A stretch of DNA of 64,000 nucleotides from Sepioteuthis lessoniana (GCA_963585895.1 OY757917.1:101054301-101118300); one strand, 5' to 3'. Shown: positions 21,550 to 33,245, counted from the first letter of the stretch. The notes: generated by a model not told the origin, from the letters alone. Program-made: numbers and translations.

Positions 21550-21600
21550 CACCACCAAATGCGGGTGTGAAAAACCCGCAAAATGTGAAATGATGATAAT
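21165..21600 (+). pseudogene. 3' end of a restriction-like-endonuclease LINE
   Basis: Plus-strand copy of the family at 34990 and 39800, preceded by AATAATAATAATC and ending in poly-A (21521-21549) and GGGTGTGAAAAACC. Codes, with frameshifts, for the conserved tail (KVTVMPVVIGALGTIPKGL-like in mixed frames). Confidence 0.6.
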
Positions 21601-21902
21601 AGCTTATTCACACACAGTTATATGGTTTCAGGTATTCCTATCTAAAACTAATAATTTTCTTGCAAATTCATTTGACCTATAAATGGGACTTTAACATTAA
21701 CTTCGGGTTAGAGTCGACCAAGAAGTGGTGGCAATGAAGGTTTGATTTGTTTTATCAGTTTAAGAGCTTTTCAACACCTTATGGATTATTTAAAGCCGGA
21801 ACGTGGTTCATTTGCAAAGATTTGATCGTAATCATATCAATTTTTCCAACGATCCATTGAATTTTCTAAATTTTAAATTTACTGTATTAGTCAATGGTCA
21901 AT

Positions 21903-22257
21903 TGTTTGTCTACAGTTTTATTGTTATTGAGCCATAATGAAGAAATAACCATAAAACTTAGTTATAAAAGTATGTCTCCCTTGATTCTTCTTAGGGTCAA
22001 AACTTCTTTGGTGTGTCAGACTGACGGACGGAGAGCGACAAAGACAGATTGCTACATTGACCCTTAAATCTTTTCTTCTCTTGCCCAAAGTACGCTGTGT
22101 TATCTTCAAGACCCCACTTAGCAATTCTTCTGCTTCTCGGTGCGGGGTACTCAACCAGAGCCCCCAGTGGGGCGTTCTCAGTGACTGCAAGCTGGGACTG
22201 ACTCAGGCCCTCACTGACCGCTGACAAGCAGGCATATGCATATATTATTTCATAACA
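21903..22257. mobile_element. Possible LTR-like segment
   Basis: G+C-richer than surroundings, bounded by TGTTTGTC and CATAACA, non-repetitive within the window. I find no target duplication, so the assignment is weak. Sequence 22258-22462 is also unique and unassigned. Confidence 0.2.
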
Positions 22258-22462
22258 CCCACTACTTCCGATAGATCACGTGACTGCTTCCGCTTATTTA
22301 CACAAGTGCATCCCAGACTGGCGGCTCGTGTTGTATATCCATAATACAAATATAAGCGGAAACATAATCAAAGATAATGAACGAACAAAACACTTCTCTA
22401 TAAAGAATATATCTCTCATTTTATTCTCGAAAGACATCCGAGTGTTGGACGACAAGCAGGAA

Positions 22463-23365
22463 CTGCGTGGCGCTTTCAATAAGTTTCCAGATTTTTTTCG
22501 TATGGGCATTTAAAATTGACGTAGACTTGAAAATTCAGTATCTTATTGCTATACATCTTATCAGATGACAGACCGATTTTTATGATTTCAGCTTCAAATG
22601 AACAGCTACAGCAGGAAATGAAGTACACCCTACTAAAGCCTGATTGTCACAGCTGCTGAATTTCAGAAATGCAATCTGACACTTTAGAAGAACGATATGC
22701 AATAAACTTCTGTTTTAAACTGGGGAAAAATGCCACAGAAACGTATGGAATGCTTCAGACTGCTTTTGGAGCATCTTGCATGAATCGAGCATCAGTTTTT
22801 GAGTGACATAAGAGATTCAAGGAAGGCGGGGAGTCTGTGAGGGATGATGAGAGGTGTGCGAGGAGTAAGGAAGTCAATACACCACAGTTGATTGGCCAAA
22901 GGGTTAGGTTTAGAGTTACTCTGTTGAGGTTTTAAGGGAGTTCAGGAAGAGATTCCATCGGAAGAGGCCAGCACTCTTCAAATCGGGTCCTTGGCATTTC
23001 CACCAGGACAATACACCAGTCCACGACTCCATCCTTGTCACAGACTATTTGACCAAGATGGGCATCAAGACAGTTCCTCAGCCTCCCTATAGTCCAGACC
23101 TTGTTTCCTGTGACTTTTAGTTATTTCCTGAGCTCAGAGGCTGTTGTTATAAGACAATTGAAGAGATGAAAGAGGCTGTGACGAAGGTCATTGACACGCT
23201 CACACAAGAGGACCTCCATGGGGCCTTCCAGAAGTTGTTGGAACGGTACAAGTGCATTGCAGCCGGAGGAGATTATTTTGAAGGGGACTAGAGTTTCATG
23301 TGTGTATTATCAATAAAAGTGCCCATACAAAAAAGTCTGGAAACTTATAGTATGCACCTCGTATA
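22463..23365 (+). pseudogene. Mariner-family DNA transposon (DD34D), internally deleted
   Basis: Terminal inverted repeats contain TCAATAAGTTTCCAGA at the left (22475-22492) and TCTGGAAACTTATAG at the right (about 23335-23350). The N-terminal HTH region (about 22668-22900) reads EERYAINFCFKLGKNATE and later SVRDDERCARSKE. The catalytic half has HQDNTPVH at 23001-23024 and PPYSPDL at 23082-23102. The aspartate codon at 23007 and that at 23112 have 34 residues between them, the mariner DD34D spacing; TAG at 23118 then stops the frame. The stretch linking HTH and catalytic domains is shortened. It would bind and move its own ends if intact; this copy cannot. Confidence 0.85.
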
Positions 23366-23379
23366 TATTGGTTATATAA

Positions 23380-24312
23380 TTTGACTTGGTTGGGTTTTAT
23401 GGCCTATCAACTATTGTTGGTTATCTAATGCCAAATCTTCTTCATACATATATATTGAATATATGATTTGGAAACACATTTTGTCAATAATATTTTTAAA
23501 CGAGCCTGAGCACATCCTTTCTAAACTGTTAAAAAATTAAGTATTTTTATCAAACACGAATGATTATACTTACAATTAATCATTTGTTGGCACACAGTCA
23601 AATGGATATACAGGATTTGTAAGTTAAATGGATATACAGGATTTATAAGTTCACGGGTAATTTCATTCTTAAATGAGTCTTAATAAATTCATTTGCACAC
23701 TAGTATTGCTAATGTTTCTACACAGTTAAATTGTTTCAAGTATTTCTATCCAACACAAATAATTTTATTCACTGTTTATCATTTGTTTACACAGTAAAGT
23801 GTTCACAAGTCTTGCTGTTTAACAGCAATTCTATTCAACAGCATTCATTTGCACATTGTCAAATGATTTCAAGTATTATTATGAACCACTAACAATCCAA
23901 TTAAACATCGGTCATTTGTTTACACACAGTTAAATGATTAAACAGTTCTATTTCAAGCAATTCAGTTTAGTATAAGTCATTTGTTTGTTCACAGTTTAAA
24001 TGTCAAACAGTTCTATTTGACACATAGATATGACCCTATCAGGTGCTACCACTCCGGGGCAGAGTGGATCAGGGAGCAATGACTATGAAAGGGTACTCTG
24101 CATCCCCCAAAGATCCAGCATTACTAGAGCCTCACCTTCAGATTGCTTAATATCATATACAAGATACTCCTAGGGAGAGTCTTACCCCTCTGAAGAGATG
24201 AGGTTGGTGTATTCTTCAGCCCCAGCAGATTGACAGCAGGACACTCGTTGGGGGGAGTCTTACCCTTCTGCAAAGATTCAGTCGGTGTATTCCACGATCC
24301 CAGCTGAATGGG
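23380..24312 (-). mobile_element. Composite element, reverse, 71-bp subtype
   Basis: Arm B reversed at 23384-23440, long middle of 71-bp-type repeats, arm A reversed 24000-24235. The last ~75 bp of arm A (AGGACACTCGTTGGGG ... CCCAGCTGAATGGGC) is repeated at 24238-24312. Confidence 0.7.
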
Positions 24313-24399
24313 CTGGACTGTTTTGTGTTTTATTCATTAAGATTTTATAGCAAATCTAAATCTATTATAACGGTGAATAGAGCTTGAGGAGTGATTTGT

Positions 24400-24585
24400 T
24401 TGCACATAGTTAAAGGGTCAAACAGTTCTGTTAGACACACAGATGGGATCCTAACAGATACTAGAACTCCAGATCAGGGTTGACCAGGGAGTAATGGTAA
24501 TGAAGGAGTACTCAACATTCCCCAAAGCTTCTGCAATGGTTTTATGGCATATCAACCCTTGTACGTTATTTAATGCCAAATCCTG
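24400..24585 (-). mobile_element. Composite element fragments
   Basis: Diverged arm A reversed (24425-24535) abuts an arm B piece (TTTTATGGCATATCAACCC). Confidence 0.5.
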
Positions 24586-24587
24586 TT

Positions 24588-24613
24588 TACACACACACAC
24601 ACACACACACACA
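24588..24613. repeat. (AC)n microsatellite
   Basis: About 13 AC units. Confidence 0.9.
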
Positions 24614-24621
24614 CATGCTCA

Positions 24622-24800
24622 GCATATGGCCGGGCAAAAGCAGGACGACCAGCTCGAACATACATGCAGCAGCTATGTGAGGATAAGGGATGTAGCCCTG
24701 AAGACCTGCCAGAGGCGATGAACAATTAGGGAGAAGTGGCGAGAGAGGGTCAGGGATATCCGTGCAAGCGGCACGATACGATGATGATGATGATGTATGA
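24622..24800 (+). pseudogene. RTE-type LINE, 3'-terminal fragment
   Basis: GCAAAAGCAGGACGACCAGC through CTGCCAGAGGCGATGAAC encodes the last ~55 residues of the LINE, with a stop, and ends in (GATGAT)n at 24781-24796. Confidence 0.8.
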
Positions 24801-24879
24801 TTTATAAAGAAAAAGTTTGGAGGTAACATTATTTTTAAAGTTCATTTGTTTGCACACGGTTAAATGGTTTCAAGTATAG

Positions 24880-25120
24880 AAAATGATTAAATATTTCTAT
24901 TTAATCCACAGACGAGACCCTAACAGGTACTGCCACTTCAGATTAGATCTGTCCTGGAAGTAATGGTAATGAACGGGTTCTCCACATTCCTCAAAGCTCC
25001 TGAACTGGTGCCTCACCATCAGATGCAGTTTAGTTTCATTATCAAGGGCACTCATGAGGAGTGTCTTATCTATCTGCAGAGATGCAGTCCGCGTATTCCA
25101 CAGTCCCAACCGACTCGACT
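24880..25120 (-). mobile_element. Composite element arm A, reverse
   Basis: GAGACCCTAACAGGTACTGC through TTCCACAGTCCCAACCGACT. An arm-B-like tail (GAAATAACCCCAGATGGG) follows at 25250-25290. Confidence 0.6.
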
Positions 25121-25560
25121 GTGTGCAAAGTATTTCTAGCAGATTGCTGGACTTGATATCATTTAAATGTCTGCAAAAAAAAAACTTTAAAAAACTCCAT
25201 CAAAATGTAAATATAGATATCAACGTAAGCGATTCACTAACCTCTTGGCATGAAATAACCCCAGATGGGTTGACGTGCAGTCAATTACTGTAGACCAGAC
25301 ACAATATTTTCATGATTGTAAGGATTTATAGTGTTTGGAGCACCTTCATAACTGAGCAGTCTACTTCAGTTCGTAGCGTTGCTCGACACTCCAAATTCAC
25401 CTGATCTTAGTCCCTACACCCAGATTGTAATAAATCGTATCTGAAATAGAAATAGGACTCCAAATAGATGGAGCTACTATTACCATTTGCTTAAGTTCAC
25501 TCGTACTACACAGGGGACAGTTTTAAAAAATGGAGGTATTTTGGACACACCCTGTATTTT

Positions 25561-25563
<3 letters not shown>

Positions 25564-25623
<60 letters not shown>

Positions 25624-25780
25624 GTTGTTAAAAATGTTCAAAGCCTCAACCAGATTTTAGATTTGTCGCACAGTTCTCGCCTTTGATGGAACAAAGAATT
25701 GTTGGTATGTTGCCACAATAGTAATATTCAACTATGGCTTTTCTTTCTAGGAGAAGCAAAGAACTTTTGAAACGACCCTC

Positions 25781-25845
<65 letters not shown>
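25564..25845. mobile_element. ~160-bp MITE between two TA tracts
   Basis: Unique core 25621-25780 begins AGGGTTGTTAAAAATGTTC and ends GAACTTTTGAAACGACCCTC; the ends are imperfect inverted repeats (about 15 of 19 positions match). TA microsatellites lie on both sides (25564-25620, 25788-25845), as expected for TA-targeting Tc1/mariner derivatives. Confidence 0.55.
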
Positions 25846-25848
<3 letters not shown>

Positions 25849-25859
25849 TTTAACCGATT

Positions 25860-26725
25860 CATATCTGGCTATCTTCATTCTGGGTAAATTAGAAACCTTT
25901 TTTTTTTCCTGTTGTCAGGTGTTCAAATCGATTTCTCTTTCCCACACCACAGTGGATTATCTGCAGATTAGTAAAGAGTCCCTTGAGGAAAAAATATTTC
26001 CTGGAGTCGAGATGGCAGAGATTTTGCCTCAATAATGGTCCCGTTGTTTGGCTGAAGGATTAACAATTAGCAGATTAGCGATAATCTGAATCTCCTGTTT
26101 CCTCTGCCCCGTTACTGTCTGATCGGATTCACTATTAGCTTTCAAGAAGTGGGGGCAAATAACTCTCTGTTTTCATAGGCCTTTGTAACACCTACATTTT
26201 TTAAAATTCGACCCTATCCGGGATTGAACGTTTACGTTCATGTCTATTAACCAATCTGCTATGACCGTAAAAAATAATAACCCTTAATACTTGCTCAAAT
26301 TCTTCAATGCTCACATCCTGAATGCAACCATCATATTTTTAAAAAAATCTACTGTTGCACTGGTGAGACGCTAACAAAATTTATTAAACAAGTTACACAG
26401 ATAATTGCTACATACCGTATAAAAGTCGACCTCGTTTATAGGCTGAACCTTGTAATGTTTAATTTCTTATATCCAGTGTTGCTCTTAATTCGCTAGAATT
26501 TCCTATCATATTTTTATTTTCAATTTTATAAAACTGATATTCGTGTATATGTCGACCCTTAATTTTTCGCTGAAAATTAGATATTTCAAATTCGACCTAT
26601 ACTAGAGTACAAACCGCTTGTTGTAGGGCCTTCATTAACAAACTAATTGATCATTATTCATTCAGTGAAGATCAAAAATTATTACATTCAGTTGAATATT
26701 CCTATAATTGTCAGTCGGCATTTGT
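25860..26725. other. Unassigned sequence with a tRNA-like scrap
   Basis: No open frame over 60 codons. Reverse tRNA-SINE-like words (GGGATTGAACGTTTACGTTC) occur at 26215-26270. The motif AAGTCGACC occurs here (about 26427) and again at 51988, possibly parts of a small dispersed element. Confidence 0.25.
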
Positions 26726-26729
26726 AGCG

Positions 26730-26885
26730 GGAGTCCCCGTGGCGGACTGGTTAAAGTGGTGGACTGCAGTCTCTAGGTAAGTGCGTTCGAACTATAACTA
26801 ATCTTTTATGATCACTTTCGGATTTATAAAGTTATGAACCCTACGTCTTATCCCCCTCAGTAAGACGTCATGATAATTTGTGGTC
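26730..26885 (+). mobile_element. tRNA-derived SINE head
   Basis: CCCGTGGCGGACTGGTTAAAG and GTGCGTTCGAACTATAAC resemble box A and box B; followed by GATCACTTTCGGATTTATAA. Not a functional tRNA because the acceptor stem does not pair. Confidence 0.5.
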
Positions 26886-26952
26886 GCAAACAAGCTTCCA
26901 TGCTTTTGAATAAATAAAAAAAAAATAATATATATTTACTTATTATAGATAT

Positions 26953-27028
26953 ACAGGGTGGCCCCACAAAAGACAGAACCTATATACTTTTGTAGAAGTA
27001 ATATGGGTTCTGTTTTTTTGGGTCACCC

Positions 27029-27032
<4 letters not shown>
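26953..27032. mobile_element. ~80-bp hairpin MITE
   Basis: ACAGGGTGGCCCCACAAAAG at the left is the imperfect reverse complement of the right end (TTTTTTTGGGTCACCCTGTG); the inner parts (ACAGAACC / GGGTTCTGT) pair too. TA on both sides. Followed by (TA)n and (TG)n to 27078. Confidence 0.65.
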
Positions 27033-27066
<34 letters not shown>

Positions 27067-27169
27067 TGTGTGTGTGTGGGGGGGATATATAAAATATTAT
27101 TAAATCCGGAGGAGGGAATAATTCTAGTCAGGACCAATAAAATATTAAAAAATATAATATTAAATTTAA

Positions 27170-27445
27170 ATGATACGGTTCAAGAGCTCAATCTAAATGA
27201 AATCAACAGAGCAAATAATTTTCTCTTAAAAAAAAAATAACAATCAATCACATTGATATAATAAATTTATTTCCATCCTTTTAAAAGCGTTGCTATAAAT
27301 CAATGCTCTAAAAAATGAATAGGACTTCTTCAGATCAAACAAGAAAATGGGTTTAAAAAAAGGAAATTGATTTATATCAATACTTTTAACAGGATGGAAA
27401 TAAATTTATCATCTTAATGTGACCGATTGTTAGTTTTTTATGAGA
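27170..27445. repeat. Penelope-like terminal repeat, internally inverted
   Basis: AATTTATTTCCATCC at about 27266 is mirrored by GGATGGAAATAAATTT at about 27393, with AAGAGCTCAATCTAAATGA to the left as in 17508. The two half-copies point toward each other. Confidence 0.45.
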
Positions 27446-27449
27446 AAAT

Positions 27450-27522
<73 letters not shown>
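27450..27522. repeat. (TA)n microsatellite
   Basis: TA run with one C interruption. Confidence 0.95.
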
Positions 27523-27524
<2 letters not shown>

Positions 27525-27664
27525 AAATGAATAGGTTTGTAAATAAATTTGAATGTGGTACTTTAAGTATTTATTTCATTTAATTATGCTCCACAATTGT
27601 TCCAGACATCGTCGTTATATATACATGTGTGTGTGTGGAAACAACAGTATGTGAATGTGTTGAT

Positions 27665-27900
27665 TATATGTTTCATTAAACTTTAGGAAACCTAGGTTCA
27701 ATCCCAGCTCGCATCATATCAAAAACTTTAAAAATGGTACTTGATACCTCCTAGCTTAGCACTCAGCAATATAAGGTACGTATCAAAGGTAAAGTGGAGC
27801 AATCCAGGGAAAGGAGTAGCGCCCACCCTTACTCCTCGGTGCAGTAGCTATTGAAAAGGGAACCTTCTGGTCGCCCTCGACTAAAGGGAGACAACTTTAA
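27665..27900 (+). mobile_element. SINE family C
   Basis: Partial head (AGGTTCAATCCCAGCTCGC) and body AAAGTGGAGCAATCCAGGG to GACTAAAGGGAGACAAC. Confidence 0.7.
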
Positions 27901-28481
27901 TTACTTATATATGGCAGCCATCGTTTGGATTAATTTCTAAAAGCATGGACACATTTTACGTCGGATACAGACTCAAATATTTCAATTAAGGTTTTTCAGC
28001 TTTGGTCGTTTTGATATATCACAACTTCGTTCTATATTAAAAGTTGAATTTTAGCGGTGTTTCGACAAATACAAAATATTCTGGAATAAATTAGATGTCA
28101 AGGGGACTATTTTGAAGAAAATTAACGTTTTCATTTATTGAGAGTATCTGTCTGGGTGTATACTGCTTCAGCTTTGATACTTTTTGAATACACCTTGTAT
28201 GTTCGGAGGTTTTGTTGATCGTAACTTTCCCTTTACTTGAAAAGAAATGTCAACCCTGTTTCGGAACTTGTTGGCCAGGTAATCATGATCTTCGAGGACA
28301 GATTAACGTTAAGTAGTCGACACGCTAATTTAATCTTAATTAACAATGAAATCAATCTGACATGCTTGTAATCTTGTAATATTCTGTAATCTCACCCTGA
28401 AGAAATGTTGTGACGTTCGTTTTATTCTTTATTTATCTGGGTTTTTTATTCACTTTTGCCAATTTCATTTTCACCAAACTC

Positions 28482-28535
<54 letters not shown>

Positions 28536-29620
28536 TTTTCATCAATTTTTTTCCGTTCCACTTCCTTTCTCTCTCTCTCTCTCTCTTTGTCTCGTTCGTT
28601 TTCTATCTTCTTTTCCATTGATGTAATGGTTATCGTCCTAAGAAGTTGAATTGGCAATTCGAGTTCAAATCCTAGACGAAGTCGTTCGCGTTTCCCTTGA
28701 GAAAAGTATGAATCTTTCTCTTCTCTCTCCCCGACCCTCTAGCTATACGTAAAATAGTAGGGCAGACTGATTTCTTTAGCTTTGGTAAAGCAACCAGTCT
28801 AGGAGAAGGAAATCTCTGAATTCAAACCAGCTGTACTCTACTTAAAAGTTGACCTTGTTTCGCGTACACCCAGTGATGGAGGATTTTGGGTTAATTGAGA
28901 TTTTCCCTATTTTGTTTTTATAATTTTCGTTTTTTTTTCTCAACTCTTTCTCTTTTTTTTATTCCTCCTCTTTTTTCCCTTTTGCTATCTCCTTCTCTCA
29001 CATTAATTTTGCTTTTTTTTTTCACTTATCTCTCACTCTGTCTTTTTTTCTTTTTTTATATCTTTCTTTATTCTTTCTTTAGTTCATTCGCTCATTCCTT
29101 CGTTCTTTTCTTCTTGCATCTTTCTTTTTTATGCTTCTTTCTTTCTTTTTGAATCTCTCTCTCGCTCTGTCTCTCTCTGTCTCTGTCTCTCTCTCTGTCA
29201 CTTGCTCTGGCTTCCTTTTTTTCTCTTTCTTTTTATTTCTTTTCTTCTCTTTCTCTCTTGCTTTCTTCATTTCTCACCTTGTCTTTTTTTTCTCTCCATC
29301 TCTTTCTTTAAAGCTCTATCTTATTTTCTCATTCTTAACTTTTTTCTTTTTTTTTTTTCAGCTACACTTTTTCTCTTCCTCTCTCTGTCTTTCCTTTTTT
29401 TCTTTTTTTTAATGCTTTTCTTCTATGTCTTTGTCTCGCTTTTATCTATTTTCTAGTATTTTCTCTCTTTCCTTTTCTATACCCACCTTATTTTTTTTTT
29501 TTTACATTATATTTCATTTTCTTTCGCTCTTTCTATTTCTTTAAATGTCTTCCGTTTTCTTTTTTTATTTCTCTCTTTTTTTCTCTACTCATAATTTCAG
29601 CCTCCCTTTATTTTATCCTT
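28482..29620. repeat. CT/TTTC-rich polypyrimidine tract with an embedded SINE A
   Basis: (CT)n at 28482-28533 and 28570-28588; from 28900 to 29620 the plus strand is overwhelmingly C/T. A diverged family A SINE lies at about 28618-28865 (GTAATGGTTATCGTCCTAAG ... AGGAGAAGGAAATCTCTG). Serine/leucine/phenylalanine open frames here are artefacts. Sequence 28205-28480 shows nothing recognisable. Confidence 0.85.
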
Positions 29621-29914
29621 ATTAACCTGATTTTATTATCATGATTTCAGTCCTTTGAATCCTTCTTTCTTTCTTTCTTTCTTTCTTTCTACCACTTCCC
29701 TTCTTTTTATATTTCTTCTTATCTTTCTACTTCAAACACTTTCATTCTACTGGCTCTTCCTACAAATATTTACACACTTCGTTGATGGCTGTTGTTATTC
29801 TAACATGAGACTTAATAATTTTATTAAAACATTGGATAGAAAAATAAACAAATAAGTTTTATGGTCATGTTCGAATAATTCTTTTCAGTTGAAAACGTGT
29901 ACGTGCATAAAATC

Positions 29915-29976
29915 CTCCTCCTCCTCCTCCTCATCATCATCATCATCGTAAAGTCACACTGCTACTACGGATTTCC

Positions 29977-30007
<31 letters not shown>

Positions 30008-30345
30008 GCCATTTGTCCCTATCATCTATCACTCTCAGCAGGCTGTATCCCGTGTCTGCACTGAGCTATTGAAGGTAGTTTCTTGTTAATCGGTCAACAC
30101 TGGCATGTTCACGTGAAGGGGCCCATAGAAGAACGTCAATTATGATTTCGTCCTTACTTCTCCAGCAGTGTCCCGCATATCTTATTCGTCCTATTTTGAT
30201 GGTTTTAGAGATGGGAGGTAAGTGGCCGTGTAAGGGTCCATAGAAGAACATCACATGACTTCGTCCTTGGTTCTCCAGCAGTGTCCCGCTTGTCTTGTTT
30301 GTCTTGGATTGTTTTAGATATACGCCAGATCCCACGCAGGATCAC
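29915..30345 (-). pseudogene. RTE-type LINE, old fragment with internal duplication
   Basis: Begins CATCATCATCATCG; the minus strand reads GHLPPISKTIKIGRIRYAGH and CWRSKDEIIIDVLLWAP. The block from the translated AGHCWRS region to FFYGPL occurs twice (about 30110-30190 and 30230-30300). Diverged from the 60133 copy; a different, older subfamily together with 47150, 49136 and 62100. Confidence 0.7.
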
Positions 30346-30434
30346 GACACAAACAGCCAAAACCACTCACTATGACTGGTCCTTACTTAACAATAGAGAT
30401 TTTAGCAATAAATATACGATTGCTGTAAAATAAT

Positions 30435-30590
30435 AAATTCGATAATCTTCAAGAAATATTTGAAACACCTTCTCCGAATGACGAATACGAAAACTTCGTT
30501 AACGCTCATATGGAAGCAGCAAGAGAGTTTTTATCAACCAAATCAAGAGCCAAACATAGAGTTCCATGGAAGATACTAGTGGTGCATAAA
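30435..30590 (+). pseudogene. LINE ORF2 fragment
   Basis: Translates as NDEYENFVNAHMEAAREF and KSRAKHRVPWKILVV, a pattern seen between endonuclease and reverse transcriptase of LINEs. Family not identified. Confidence 0.35.
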
Positions 30591-30643
30591 GTATGAAATA
30601 ATAATCTTGAAACTCTCTTTGCTCTTTTAAAAATTATATATAA

Positions 30644-30649
<6 letters not shown>

Positions 30650-30677
<28 letters not shown>

Positions 30678-30723
30678 ATCTTTGTCTGTTTCTCTGTTTA
30701 TATATATATATATATATATATAT
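30650..30723. repeat. (TG)n and (TA)n microsatellites
   Basis: TG run 30653-30677 and TA run 30697-30723. The sequence just after (ATAAATGGAAAAGTAAAT at 30770) resembles one arm of the hairpin at 37957. Confidence 0.9.
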
Positions 30724-31279
30724 GGAGAAAAGATAGATATTTTTGTTAGATCTGACAATATAATGAAAAATAAATGGAAAAGTAAATATACTAAAAACAC
30801 AGACAGCGGCTTCAGTTCAGAATATTTCGTTCTTTTTATTGACAGAACTTTTTCGACTGAAAAATAGTTTTTTTCTAAAGTTTAGCAAAAAGAGGAAATA
30901 GATAAGGGTGTATAAATGTGAATATGAAATGTTGCAGGGTCTATAGACAAAAAAAAAAAAAAACAGAAAAGAGAAAAGAGAAATAAATCTTGGATTGAGT
31001 GTTGGTGGTAGGGGTTGTTGGTTTTGACTTAATTTCAGTGGGAAAAGAGCGAGATAATATGAGGAAGTGGGTGGTCTTCAGAGGGAGGAATGAAAGGGAA
31101 GTAGAAGTGGAATTGATTATATATATGTAGGGATGGTGGAGGCGGAGGTTTAAGCATATCCTGTTTCGTTAAAATTTTTTGACTACATTGGAATATCTAA
31201 TTAAAAAAGAAAATTAAAAATATGGAGGCACTAAAGAGAAAAAATATGGAAGCATTGTTGGAGAAATTTTTTATTTATT

Positions 31280-32935
31280 TTCTTTTTTATTATATTTTCA
31301 TGTAGGATGATGTTTGCTAAAGGGGCGAAATCTGATAAAATCTAGGTCTTTGTGGGATGTAGTTACTTATGGAAATGACTACGGATTCTTTTTTCGTTTC
31401 TTTTTTTTTTGCAATATATGGGTTTAATTAGAGTGGCTTGGGAAAAATAAAAAGTATGTTTGAGATCTAACATGTGGAAGAAAAGGGCATTTCGGTCGTC
31501 ATATAATTTAATTGATCGTTTGTGTTCGTAAATTTTTTTCTAGACTGCAGTGGGTTTCGCCGATGTAATGTTTGTCATAATCCTTGCATGAAAGAGAATA
31601 TATACCTACGTGGGAAGTAGTTATGCTGTTGGTGATTTTGGAGAAGTTAGTGAGATCTTTTATGGTTTGTGATGGGGTTCGTATAACTAGTATTCCTAAT
31701 TTGGTTAACTTGTCGTAGAAAGATTTGCTGTGTTTGTTAGTGGGTTGGGAAATAGGTCTGTAGGTAATAGGGATAGTGGGAGTGTAGTTTCTTTAGTTTA
31801 GTGTATGTTGACGGCTTTTTTCTAGGGTTTAATATGAAAAATCTAGGGTGGTTTAGGTTTCAAAGGGAATGTTCAATATACTTGAATTTTTCATCTAAAT
31901 ACTGTGAGCTGCATATTCTTAGAGAGCCAGTTATGAGGCCTGTATTGATTTTGTTGTGGTGGTGGGAGTAAAAATGTATATAATCGTTTTTATTTTAGGG
32001 TTTGCGGTAGACTTTAAAAGTTAAATCATCTTGGGATTTAATTATTTGGGTATCCAGGAAGAGTATATTGTTATTTGATTCTTTTTCATCCGTAAAGTTG
32101 ATGGAAGTTTCAACATTGTTTAGTTTCTCTGCGATTTCTTCGATTTTTAATTTTGCGGGTAGGAAATGAGTATATCGTCAATATATCTAAAATATATAGT
32201 GTTCATACCTAATCTGTATTTAAAAGGGCCGGATTCTAAAAATTCTTAGAATAAACAGGCTAGAGCGCCGCTAAGTGGGTTTCCCATCGGGAGACTTGAT
32301 TTTTGTTTTATTTATCATCAAATTAAAAATAAGTCATGTCAGTTATGTAATAGCAAATATTGATCAGAGTGTTTATGGGGAGTGGTGAGTTGAATTTAAT
32401 TTTCCTTAAGTTAATAGCAAGAAGGTTGATGCATTTTTATGGGTATATATGTGTAGAGGGAAGTTATATCTAAGCTGTTTATAGTTTTGTCTTGTATATC
32501 GATGTTTTAAATTTTTTTTAAGTCTCCAGAGTTTATAACATGAGAAGGGCTGATTGTGCCGAGTAGGGGTGTTAATATTTTAGCAATGGCGCGAGCTATT
32601 TTGTAGGTGGTACTACCAATGACGGAAATGATGGGTCGTAGGGGAATGTTTGGTTTATGGGTTTCGAGTTGGCTGTATATTGTGGGGATTGGAGGATGGG
32701 GTTCAATAAGGGAAGTCTAAGGTTTTTTTTTTGTTTTTGACGAGTTTTTGGAAGAGTTTGTTAAAAGAAATAATGTATTTGTGGATACTAATTAAATTAG
32801 ATATTTCATAGGTGATTGTGTCATGAAGAAGTGAACTGATTTTGTCTATGTACCTTTGTTTGTGAATGATTACAACGCCACCGTTTTTGTCAGTTGGTGA
32901 AATGATAATGTAAGGATTTAGGGTTTGGTTGTATA
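31280..32935 (-). pseudogene. Penelope-like element: reverse transcriptase plus GIY-YIG endonuclease
   Basis: Reading the minus strand with frameshifts: ISPTDKNGGVVIIHKQRY near 32890, then LRPIIS and a SLYTYIPI-type catalytic block, MGNPLSGALACLF near 32280, YIDDIL at 32168-32185, a long linker, then a nuclease with GIY (31598-31606) and YIG (31559-31567) ten codons apart, and a lysine-rich end near 31300. In Penelope-like elements the RT copies the RNA and the GIY-YIG nuclease nicks the target. The copy has many indels and stops, and is bounded at its 5' side by a TA/CA tract at 32935-32957. It is the most complete member in this window; I saw no intact frame longer than about 100 codons. 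Confidence 0.85.
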
Positions 32936-33099
32936 TATATATATACACACACACACATATGCGCAATATTGACAGACACAGACACACATAGAAGTATGAA
33001 CAAAAGGGATTAGACAATTATAAATATTTCTTTGTAGTTATTTATTTTTTAATTGTTCTCAAATAATTTAAGTTATCGTCAGGTGATGTTTTGGATTGA

Positions 33100-33245
33100 T
33101 TTTAACGGCGTTTAGGTTTTTTTTTTATACCTATTGGTTAGGGAATTGCGTTCATTGTACATATTCAATGATTTTTAAACAGATCTATTTGAGCTATAGA
33201 TGCGACCCTAACAGATACTATGATTCCCAGTCAAAGTTGACCTGG
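33100..33245 (-). mobile_element. Composite element arm A fragment, reverse
   Basis: GAGCTATAGATGCGACCC and AAAGTTGACCTGGCAGTG match reversed arm A; short and old. Confidence 0.45.

Noticed and set aside
21997-22227. 76-residue minus-strand frame with normal-looking composition
   Set aside because: Considered as a host exon, but it has no convincing splice signals and sits in a segment with LTR-like ends.
28410-29456. Several Phe/Leu/Ser-rich frames resembling membrane proteins
   Set aside because: They lie in a polypyrimidine tract where every frame looks hydrophobic.
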